A stretch of 58,339 bases of DNA from Planctomycetota bacterium (GTDB taxonomy: Bacteria > Planctomycetota > UBA1135 > UBA2386): positions 1 to 58,339 of the forward strand of contig JAEUHP010000153.1 in the NCBI GenBank assembly GCA_016795295.1. Direction: 5' to 3'. The translations under genes and the position numbers were made by a program. The stretch's first letter is position 1. Each line of letters begins with the position of its first letter. Below are positions 50,107 to 56,881 of the stretch, piece by piece. The notes beneath the pieces are model-generated. The model did not search any database. It had not been told where the DNA came from and worked only from the letters and a program-made list of their open reading frames with translations.

Positions 50107-51372
50107 CTACCGGCGCGCCAAGGCAGCGGCGAGCGCCGCACGCAGTTCGTGCCGGCTGAACGGCTTGGGCATCGAGCGCACGTCGTGGGGCAGCACTCGC
50201 TCGCCGCCGTAGGGGGCCGTGCAACAGACCCGCAACTGCGGCCCGAGGCGGCGCATGGCCGCGGCCAGGGCCGCATCCGTGAGCCGATCGAGGTGGTCGA
50301 CGATCAGGGCTTCGAAGCGTTCGGGCGTGGCCAGCAGCAGGGCAGCGGCCGCGCCCGAGTCGGCACAGACGAACACCGCGCGGCCCACAGCGCGTAGTTC
50401 GGTGGCGAGCATGGTGCGCACCGCGGCATCGGCTTCGATCACCAGCACGCCGCCGTACGGGTGGAGCAGTGGCACCGAGGCGGCTTGCTGCGCCGTGGGG
50501 TCGGCGTCCGGAACGGCTGTCCTTGGGTGTTGCGCTCCGGCCAGTGGGGTGGTCGGCAGGCTCGGCTGGTGGTGGATCGGCAGCACCAGCAAGGCCTCGG
50601 CCGCGTGTCCGGGACGGTGCGTGACCAGCAGGTCGCCACCGTGGGCGGCGAGCAGATTCACCGCCGCTGTCTGGGTGATCTGGCCCGCGGCGTCCAGGCC
50701 GAGATTGCCGGGGGTGCCCGTGGGGGCGCCGTCCCACTCGAGCACCATCGCAACCTGCACCACCGGCTGGTCGCCGGCCAGGGCGAGTTCTGCCTCGAGC
50801 GACAGGCAGCGGGCCCCTGGTTCGGCCCGGAGCAGGATGCGCCCCGCATAGAGCAGCGCTTCGCGCAGCACGGTGGCGGGCACTGCGACGGCTGGCAGAT
50901 GGCTCGCCGGCTGCCAGCGCACTTCGATGCCGAGCTGCAGGTGTTGCAGGTCTTCGACCAGGTTGGGCAACAGGGCGAGCAGGTCGGCATGGCCGCCCTC
51001 GGCGCGTTTGGGCGGGGTCGCGAACACGGCCAACTCGCGGTGCAGGCGGCGCAGCTGGCCGATCGCGTGCAGCAGCCCTTCGGCGGCGGCTGGCAGTTCG
51101 TCGCGGTGCGGGGCGCGGTCGATCAGGGTGTGGGCACGGCCTTCGACACCACTCACCAAGGTCGCCAAGTCGTCGGCGATGCTGGCCACCAGGCGCTGTG
51201 GGTCGACTGGCGCGGTAGCCGGCGGCCCCGGGGCGTGGTTCGTGGCTGGCTCGGGATCTCGGCGGCGCTGGCCGAGCCGACCGCCGAGCCGACCGCCGAG
51301 CCAGCCGCCGAGCAAACTGCCCGCGCCGAAGCCGGCCAGCAGCCAGACGAAGTGGGTGAGTGCCACGGGCAA
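50107..51372 (-). CDS. Membrane-anchored degenerate hybrid histidine kinase with C-terminal receiver domain
   Basis: A 421-residue protein. An N-terminal helix (FVWLLAGFGAGSLLGG) with Gly-rich repeats is the anchor. Residues about 60-125 are helical with LLHAIGQLRRLHRELAVFA, resembling a dimerisation/H-box region. Residues 130-270 keep the shape of a HATPase_c domain (LREALLYAGRILLRA, then NLLAAHGGDLLVTHRPGHAAEALLVLPI), but the N-box Asn and the DxGxG G1 box are missing. Residues 305-421 are a receiver-like domain with Asp in LIVDHLD and Lys in SMPKPF. It is probably a pseudokinase or signalling scaffold. It lies 30 bases upstream of rph on the same strand. Confidence 0.7.
   Translation of the reverse strand: MPVALTHFVWLLAGFGAGSLLGGWLGGRLGGRLGQRRRDPEPATNHAPGPPATAPVDPQRLVASIADDLATLVSGVEGRAHTLIDRAPHRDELPAAAEGLLHAIGQLRRLHRELAVFATPPKRAEGGHADLLALLPNLVEDLQHLQLGIEVRWQPASHLPAVAVPATVLREALLYAGRILLRAEPGARCLSLEAELALAGDQPVVQVAMVLEWDGAPTGTPGNLGLDAAGQITQTAAVNLLAAHGGDLLVTHRPGHAAEALLVLPIHHQPSLPTTPLAGAQHPRTAVPDADPTAQQAASVPLLHPYGGVLVIEADAAVRTMLATELRAVGRAVFVCADSGAAAALLLATPERFEALIVDHLDRLTDAALAAAMRRLGPQLRVCCTAPYGGERVLPHDVRSMPKPFSRHELRAALAAALARR
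51271..51312. repeat. 12-base tandem repeat (3.5 copies)
   Basis: GCCGAGCCGACC at 51271-51282 and 51283-51294, a variant GCCGAGCCAGCC at 51295-51306, and a half unit to 51312. On the minus strand it encodes Leu-Gly-Gly-Arg/Trp units directly after the membrane helix of the hybrid kinase-like protein. Confidence 0.9.
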
Positions 51373-51430
51373 CCGATCAGGCCATCATGGCCATGCAGCC
51401 GGTGGCCGTCGAGGGGGGGCGACCCGGCAG

Positions 51431-52090
51431 CTACTCCCGGTGCTGGCTGCGGACCTCAGCGCTGGGGCGGACTTCGCCGAGGTCGACCGCAACTTCGGCG
51501 TGTCCCGCTTGCGGCAGGTTGGCGAGGTCCAGGACGCGTTCGACCAGCCGCACCCGCTCTTGCATCGAGAGCGACTCGACCGGGATGTAGGGCACGTCGA
51601 ACACTTCGAGCAGCAGCTTCACCATGCCGTCGATGCGCACCACCTCTTCCCACTCGAGGCCGGCGCGCACGCCGTCGGCGGTCACCAGTTCGCGGTGGGG
51701 GCGCAAGAAGAACACCACGCCGCGGCGGACCCACTGCATGTAGTCCGCGAGGCGCCGGTCGCGGAACACCTCGCCCAGGATCGTCGAGTGGTGGGCGGCG
51801 TAGGCGAGGTTGCAGAACGCGCGATCGCTGACGAACGGACCGGCGACCTTGTGCTCGGCCTCGATCTGCCGATGGAACACTTCACGCTGGTAGCGGTTGA
51901 CCAGGGCGATGTCGGTGCGCAGGGTGTCGAGGCGCGCTTCCATCTCGGCCAACACGCCGCGCGCCACTTCGGCGATCAGCGGCACGCCGTAGTGGTCGCG
52001 CACCCAGCGGGCCAGCGTGGTCTTGCCGGTGGCATGGGCGCCCACCATGTAGATGCGGAGCGGCGTGGGCGAAGACGGGCGCGGCAGCAT
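51431..52090 (-). CDS. P-loop AAA-type ATPase/kinase, NadR-like (AAA_28)
   Basis: A 219-residue cytosolic P-loop protein. It has Walker A GAHATGKTTLARW near residue 17, then VPLIAEVARG, FVSDRAFCNLAYA with the Asp of a kinase-type Walker B/lid region, and GVVFFLRPHRELVTADGVR. These features match the AAA_28 group that includes the ribosylnicotinamide kinase part of NadR. The substrate is uncertain; it could be a nucleoside or a small-molecule kinase. The nearest same-strand neighbour encodes a Lon-N-domain protein 39 bases upstream. Confidence 0.75.
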   Translation of the reverse strand: MLPRPSSPTPLRIYMVGAHATGKTTLARWVRDHYGVPLIAEVARGVLAEMEARLDTLRTDIALVNRYQREVFHRQIEAEHKVAGPFVSDRAFCNLAYAAHHSTILGEVFRDRRLADYMQWVRRGVVFFLRPHRELVTADGVRAGLEWEEVVRIDGMVKLLLEVFDVPYIPVESLSMQERVRLVERVLDLANLPQAGHAEVAVDLGEVRPSAEVRSQHRE

Positions 52091-52129
52091 CCGGGCACGG
52101 TAGCCCCGGCTTCGGGCGAGGCAAGCTTC

Positions 52130-52762
52130 TCAGTTCGGGCTCGGAGCGGCACCCCCGGGTCCGCCCGCCGCTCCCGGCCCGGCAGCTTGTGCTGCCGCCA
52201 GCACCAGGTCGGCCCGCGCTTGCACCGAAGGCTCGGCGTAGCACCGGGCCAGCAGCTCCGGGGCCGCGCCCAGCATTTGCAGCAGCAGGTCCGCGAGCAG
52301 GCTCGGTGGGGCGTCTTCGGGCAGCGGCAGTTCCTGGCCGAGTCTGGCTTCGGCGGCGCTGCGCAGGCGCTGGCCCAGTGCCTTGGCCAGGTTGGCCGCC
52401 ACCGGCAGCTCGGGGAAGGGCAGGCAGGTGACTTGGCGGTACAGCCGATCGCTCGCCACTTCTTGCACGTAGACGCGGCAGAGGCCGAGCAGCCAGACGT
52501 GGAAGCGCCCGTCCGGGAGTCGTTCGTGGCGCACGATTTCCCCAAATCCAGCCACGGGCAGGACTGCGCCGCTGCCCGCAACCGCGGGCGGGCTCGGCAG
52601 CAGGGTGGCCAGGACGAAACGGCCAAGGCCGTCGAGCTGGTCGTTCACGAGTTGCCGGTAGCGCGGTTCGAACACGTGCAGCGGCAGCACCTGTCCCGGG
52701 TACAAGAACACGCCCGGCAGCGGGAACATCGGCACCGGGTGGCTGGGCAGAGAGCTGGGCAC
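52130..52762 (-). CDS. LON substrate-binding (Lon N-terminal) domain protein
   Basis: A 210-residue stand-alone Lon N-domain (PUA-like) protein. It begins PVPMFPLPGVFLYPGQVLPLHVFEPRYRQL, the family signature (FPL-x-x-V-x-x-P-x-x-x-L-P-L-x-I-F-E-P-R-Y). It continues with VAGFGEIVRHERLPDGRFHVWLLGLCRVYV and a helical bundle. No AAA+ or protease domain follows. It may bind peptide or nucleotide, but the function of isolated members is not settled. The last 15 residues are Gly/Pro/Ala-rich. GTG 52762 start; a divergent gene begins 86 bases away. Confidence 0.88.
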   Translation of the reverse strand: MPSSLPSHPVPMFPLPGVFLYPGQVLPLHVFEPRYRQLVNDQLDGLGRFVLATLLPSPPAVAGSGAVLPVAGFGEIVRHERLPDGRFHVWLLGLCRVYVQEVASDRLYRQVTCLPFPELPVAANLAKALGQRLRSAAEARLGQELPLPEDAPPSLLADLLLQMLGAAPELLARCYAEPSVQARADLVLAAAQAAGPGAAGGPGGAAPSPN

Positions 52763-52848
52763 GCGGCGAGACTACCACGCCTGCGCCTGGAGTTTTGTGC
52801 CCGGTGGTTGGGCGAGCTCGGTTGGCAGGATAGGCTTCGGGACACCGC

Positions 52849-53586
52849 ATGGACGAAGTCGACCTCCACGCGTCGTTCGCGACCTCCGCTCCTGGCGCCC
52901 AGCCACTCGCGCCGGGCCAGGTGCACGTCTGGGCCGTGCCGCTGCACGGCGACCCGGAGCCGTTCGCCGCGTTGCTCTCGGCGCAGGAACGGCAGCGCCT
53001 CGAACGTTTCCGCTTCGCCGACCATCGCCGCCGCTTCCAGATCGGCCATGGGGCGCTGCGCACCATCCTGGCGGGCTATCTCGGCGTGGGGCCCAAGGAT
53101 CTGGAGTTCCGCCAGGGGCCGCGCGGCAAGCCCTACTTGGTCGGCGCCGGTCCGTTCTTCAACTTGTCGCACTCCGGCAAGCTCGGCCTGATCGCGGTTT
53201 CCGAGACCGAACTCGGCGCCGATTGCGAGAAAGTCCGGCATCTCGAGTCCTTGACCGAGATCGCCCGCAAGCACTTCTCGCCGGCGGAGTTCGCGGTGCT
53301 CGACGGCTTGGCCGGCGAGGCCCGGCAGTTGGCCTTCTACCGCTGCTGGACGCGCAAAGAGGCCTACATCAAGGCCATTGGCGCGGGACTGTCGATGCCG
53401 CTCGACACCTTCGACGTGACCCTGGGCGCGGACCCGGCGTTGCTCGCCTGCCGGGACAGCGGCGAGGATCCGCGCCGTTGGTCGATGCTGGACGTTTCGC
53501 CTGGGCCAGAGTTCGTGGCGGCCGTGGCGCTGCGCACTCCGGCGGCGCAGGTGGTGCGGTTTCGCCTGCCGGTCGATCGCCCGTGA
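52849..53586 (+). CDS. 4'-phosphopantetheinyl transferase, Sfp-type
   Basis: A 245-residue enzyme that moves phosphopantetheine from CoA to a Ser of carrier proteins. Visible are RFRFADHRRRFQIGHGALR, GKPYL followed by FNLSHSGKLGLIAVS, the Mg-binding GADCE (D125, E127), and WTRKEAYIKAIGAGL (W167, K170, E171, K175). The length fits the Sfp/Gsp group, which activates fatty-acid, polyketide or peptide-synthetase carriers. No such synthase is in the window, so it may serve general acyl-carrier protein or genes elsewhere. Confidence 0.92.
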   Translation: MDEVDLHASFATSAPGAQPLAPGQVHVWAVPLHGDPEPFAALLSAQERQRLERFRFADHRRRFQIGHGALRTILAGYLGVGPKDLEFRQGPRGKPYLVGAGPFFNLSHSGKLGLIAVSETELGADCEKVRHLESLTEIARKHFSPAEFAVLDGLAGEARQLAFYRCWTRKEAYIKAIGAGLSMPLDTFDVTLGADPALLACRDSGEDPRRWSMLDVSPGPEFVAAVALRTPAAQVVRFRLPVDRP

Positions 53587-53632
53587 GTCGAGCTGCGGCC
53601 CCCGTGGTCGGCCGGCGGCTTCTGCTTGCGGC

Positions 53633-54475
53633 CTAAGCGCGGGCAGTGGGCGCTGCCACAGGCTTCTGGAAGATCGAGGGCTTGCAGTAGGTGAACGGCT
53701 GCTCGACGTTGAGCAGGCTCTCGGATTCGCCGACCACGAGGTGGCCGCCGGGCCGGGTCACGGCGTAGGCGTGCCGCAGCACCTTCGCCTTGCTCTCCGT
53801 GTCGAAGTAGATCATCACGTTGCGCAGGAACACGAAGTCGAAGCTGCGCCCGCCGAGCAGCGGCTCCATCAAGTTGTGGCTCTGGAAGGTCACCAGCTTG
53901 GCCAGCTTCGGATCGAACTGCAGTTCGTCGGTGCCGACCTTGGTGAAGTACTTGGCCGCCACGTCGGCGGGAGTCTGGCTCAAGGCGTACGGCCGGTAGC
54001 GCGCGGCGCGCGCCTCGGTCAGGACTTTCTGCGACAGGTCGGTGCCCAGCACTTCGATCGGGATGCTGCCGAAGTTCGCGCCGAGCACCTGGTGCAGCAC
54101 GATCACGATGGTGTAGGCCTCGGCCCCGGTCGAGGCGGCCGCCGACCAGATGCGGAAGCCGTCGCGGCGCACGGACGGTTCCTGGGCGCGGCGTTCGGCC
54201 CAGCTGCGGAAGAAGTCCCAGTGGCGCTGGCAGCGGAAGAAGTACGTCTCGTTGGTGGTGATCGAGTCCAGGAACTCCTGGGTCTCCTTGCCCTTGGTCT
54301 GGTGCTGCAGCATGCCCAGGTAGGCGTCGTAGCTCGGCACCGAGAGGGCGCGCAGGCGTCGGCGCAGGCGGTTGCTCAGCAGCGCCAGTTTCTCCGGGGG
54401 ATAGTGGATGCCCGCGAGCTGGTAGATCAGGTCGTGGAAGCGTTGGAACTCCTCCCGGCTCAGGTCGCGGTCCAT
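53633..54475 (-). CDS. CheR-type protein-glutamate O-methyltransferase
   Basis: A 280-residue SAM-dependent methyltransferase that methylates glutamates of chemoreceptors. The N-terminal helical domain has LSREEFQRFHDLIYQLAGIHY and LSNRLRRRLRAL. The SAM domain has TTNETYFFR, RIWSAAASTGAEAYTI (canonical AxSxGxExY), VLGTDLS, FVFLRNVMIYFD and GGHLVVGESESL. ATG 54475 matches the usual start; an in-frame TTG at 54616 would add a Gly/Pro-rich leader. No other chemotaxis gene is present, so its receptor and signalling partners lie elsewhere. The 160 bases upstream to dusB hold no gene. Confidence 0.9.
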   Translation of the reverse strand: MDRDLSREEFQRFHDLIYQLAGIHYPPEKLALLSNRLRRRLRALSVPSYDAYLGMLQHQTKGKETQEFLDSITTNETYFFRCQRHWDFFRSWAERRAQEPSVRRDGFRIWSAAASTGAEAYTIVIVLHQVLGANFGSIPIEVLGTDLSQKVLTEARAARYRPYALSQTPADVAAKYFTKVGTDELQFDPKLAKLVTFQSHNLMEPLLGGRSFDFVFLRNVMIYFDTESKAKVLRHAYAVTRPGGHLVVGESESLLNVEQPFTYCKPSIFQKPVAAPTARA

Positions 54476-54635
54476 CCCCGGAGCTATCGGTCCCGAAGGG
54501 CCCCCGACTTGGTGGCTGTTCGGCCCAGAGTCGCGGTTCCAGGCGCCCACGGCCGCGCTGGGACCCTGGGTTGGGCCGGTCGGTCCAGGGGCAGCGGTGG
54601 GCTTGGCCCAAGGCAACGCGGCGCTGGGCCGCGCC

Positions 54636-55910
54636 TCACCCGCCGTCCATCTCGGCCGGATCTTCGACTTCGATGTCGGCCTCGCGGCAATCGAGCCAGC
54701 CCTGCGGCAGGGACACTTGCTGGACCTTGCCGTCCTTGCAGCGGCGGGCGCGCAGCGCCACCAGGGGGTAGGGCACGGCGCGGGGCAACGGGGCCAGCAG
54801 TTCGTCCAGCTCGGCCAGGGTGCGCACCAGATGCAGGGCGGGCAGGGACTTCTTGGTGCCCGGGAAACCCTTCAGATACCAGCCGGTGAACTTGCGGATC
54901 TGCGCCATGCCGTGCTTCTCGCCGAAGAAGCCGACCAGCAGCCGCGCATGTTCGCGCAGCGTGTCCACGACCTGGCCGAGGTCCGGTGGCGGCGGTGGTT
55001 CGCGGCCCTCGAGCACCGCGCACAGTTCGCCGAACAGCCAGGGTCGGCCCAGGCACCCGCGGCCGACCACCACGCCGTCGCAGCCGGTCTGGCGCAGCAT
55101 GCGCAGGGCGTCCCAGGGCTCGAACACGTCGCCATTGCCGAGCACCGGGATGCTGCGCACGTGCTGCTTCAGCTCGCCGATCGCAGTCCAGTCGGCTTCG
55201 CCCGAGTAGAGCTGCGCCGCGGTGCGCGCGTGCAGGGCCACGGCCCGCGCCCCTTCGGCCTCGCCGATCCGGCCCGCGTCCAGGAACGTCAACAGCGAGT
55301 CGTCGATGCCCTTGCGGAATTTGATCGTCACCGGTACCGCGCCAGCGCTCTGCACCACGGCGCGCACGATCTTCGCCAGCAGGGCCGGCCGCGCCGGGAT
55401 CGCCGCGCCGCCACCGGACGCAGTGACTTTGCGCACCGGGCAGCCGAAGTTCATGTCGATGTGGTGCACACCCCACTCCTCGACCAGGGTGCGCGTGGCG
55501 GCGGCCAAGGTGTCGGGGTGGGTGCCGTAGAGCTGGATGCTGCGCCGGCTGGTTTCGTCAGGGCCGAACGAGGCGAGCTGGAGGGTGCGCGCGTGGCCTT
55601 CGACGAACGCCCGCGCGGTGATCATCTCGCTGACGTAGAGACAGCGGTCCTGCGAGAAGCGCCGGCACAGGGTGCGGAATGGCGCGTTGGTGATGCCGGC
55701 CATCGGCGCCAGCACCACCGGAGGGAACACTTCGAGCGGGCCGATGCGCAGCGGTCGGATCTCCCCAGGGCTGGGCAACGGCACGTCGCGGTTGGCTGCA
55801 GTGCGCAGCGCCTGCCCGCCGGCGAAGCCTGGCTCGGCGGTGTCGCTGGTCGCCGCGCCGTCAGCTTGTAGGCGGTCAGGAGGGGGCGCGGCGGGATCGA
55901 GCGGGCTCAT
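54636..55910 (-). CDS. tRNA-dihydrouridine synthase, DusB-like
   Basis: A 424-residue FMN enzyme that reduces uridine to dihydrouridine in tRNA. The TIM barrel opens VVLAPMAGITNAPFRTLCR near residue 65. It has the catalytic Cys157 in MNFGCPVRKVTASGGGAA, then IKFRKGID, ALHARTAAQLYSG, VLGNGDVFEP and VVVGRGCLGRPWLF, and the helical C-terminal domain. A Pro/Ala-rich N-terminal extension of about 55 residues is not part of the fold. ATG 55910 avoids reading through the tRNA gene upstream. Confidence 0.92.
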   Translation of the reverse strand: MSPLDPAAPPPDRLQADGAATSDTAEPGFAGGQALRTAANRDVPLPSPGEIRPLRIGPLEVFPPVVLAPMAGITNAPFRTLCRRFSQDRCLYVSEMITARAFVEGHARTLQLASFGPDETSRRSIQLYGTHPDTLAAATRTLVEEWGVHHIDMNFGCPVRKVTASGGGAAIPARPALLAKIVRAVVQSAGAVPVTIKFRKGIDDSLLTFLDAGRIGEAEGARAVALHARTAAQLYSGEADWTAIGELKQHVRSIPVLGNGDVFEPWDALRMLRQTGCDGVVVGRGCLGRPWLFGELCAVLEGREPPPPPDLGQVVDTLREHARLLVGFFGEKHGMAQIRKFTGWYLKGFPGTKKSLPALHLVRTLAELDELLAPLPRAVPYPLVALRARRCKDGKVQQVSLPQGWLDCREADIEVEDPAEMDGG

Positions 55911-56006
55911 CGCTGGAAGGGCGCACCGTGGGGCGCACCGTGGGTGCGCATCCGGGAGCAGGCGGACCCCACAGGGAGAGCCGGCAGGGCTCTCCGCCGC
56001 AAAAAC

Positions 56007-56095
56007 TGGTGCCCAGGAGAGGACTTGAACCTCCATGGGATGTTACTCCCGCTAGGACCTGAACCTAGTGCGTCTGCCAATTCCGCCACCTGGGC
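56007..56095 (-). tRNA. tRNA-Leu(CAG), CCA encoded
   Basis: 89 bases on the minus strand including a genomically encoded CCA (56007-56009). Acceptor GCCCAGG pairs with CCTGGGC. The anticodon arm CTAGG-TTCAGGT-CCTAG gives CAG. A long variable arm and the T-arm GGTTCAAGTCC identify a leucine tRNA. It is followed by 168 bases without a gene up to smpB. Confidence 0.95.
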
Positions 56096-56263
56096 GCAAG
56101 TGGGGGACGGACAGGGTAGCGAGGTCGTTCGGGGATGCAAGGGGAAAGCGCTGGTTTCGCCTGGGGCCGACCGCCGCCGGGCGCGCGCCGCGCGCGGCCG
56201 TTCGGCGCTGCGGCACCCGAGACAGCGCTTGCGCTGCCCCCTGCTTTGCCGTAGCGACAGGCC

Positions 56264-56749
56264 ATGGCCAAACCGGCTGGCAAACCACCCGCTGCGAAGG
56301 CGGCCGAATCCGCCCCCAAGGTGGTCGCCGAAAACCGCAAGGCGCGCTTCCACTACGACATCCTCGACACCTTCGAGGCCGGGCTGGTGCTGCGCGGCAC
56401 CGAGGTCAAGGTGTTGCGCCAGGGCAAGTGCAGCCTCGACGAGGCCTACGCCAAGATCGAAGGTGACGAGCTGTGGTTGGTCGGCTGCAACATTCCGGAA
56501 TACAGCCACGGCAACCTGATGAACCACGAGCCCAAGCGCCGGCGCAAGTGCCTGTTGCATCGCCGCGAACTGAGCAAGCTGCGTGCCAAGGCGGAGATCA
56601 AGGGGCTGACCCTGGTACCACTGCGGCTCTACTTCGGTGGCCGCGGCTTCGCCAAGGTGACGATCGCGGTGGGCAAGGGGCGCAAGCTGCACGACAAGCG
56701 CGAGCACGAGAAGCAGAAAGAAGCGCAGCGCGAAATGCGGGAGCGGTGA
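56264..56749 (+). CDS. smpB: SsrA-binding protein SmpB
   Basis: A 161-residue tmRNA-binding protein needed for trans-translation ribosome rescue. The OB-fold core shows ENRKARFHYDILDTFEAGLVL, GTEVKVLRQGKCSLDEAYAKI, EYSHGNLMNHEPKRRRKCLLHR and LTLVPLRLYF, with the basic C-terminal helix KGRKLHDKREHEKQKEAQREM that enters the decoding channel. A Lys/Ala-rich N-terminal extension of about 20 residues is common in high-GC genomes. The ssrA gene itself is not in the window. Confidence 0.96.
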   Translation: MAKPAGKPPAAKAAESAPKVVAENRKARFHYDILDTFEAGLVLRGTEVKVLRQGKCSLDEAYAKIEGDELWLVGCNIPEYSHGNLMNHEPKRRRKCLLHRRELSKLRAKAEIKGLTLVPLRLYFGGRGFAKVTIAVGKGRKLHDKREHEKQKEAQREMRER

Positions 56750-56755
56750 CTGGCA

Positions 56756-56771
56756 GGACCGCGGTCGGTCC
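56756..56771 (+). terminator. Hairpin after smpB (weak terminator candidate)
   Basis: GGACCG-CGGT-CGGTCC, a perfect six-pair stem starting seven bases after the smpB stop. No T-run follows, so it may act as a Rho-assisted terminator or a stabilising 3' hairpin. Confidence 0.35.
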
Positions 56772-56881
56772 CGTGCACAGTGCGGGGTGCGGCACGGGCG
56801 CGGGTCGCGGCGATCGAGCCCTACCGGTGGCCAGTTGCCCGCGTCGGTTACGCTGGCGAGCCTGGAGGCTACCGGCTGCGC

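Noticed and set aside
54476..54616. TTG-initiated N-terminal extension of CheR
   Set aside because: The extra 47 residues are Gly/Pro-rich with no CheR homology; the CheR helical domain begins at ATG 54475.
56821..56850. GG-N10-GC sigma-54-like match before the Asp-box protein
   Set aside because: Only GG and GC fit; the CAC and TTGC parts do not. Such partial matches are expected by chance in DNA this GC-rich.
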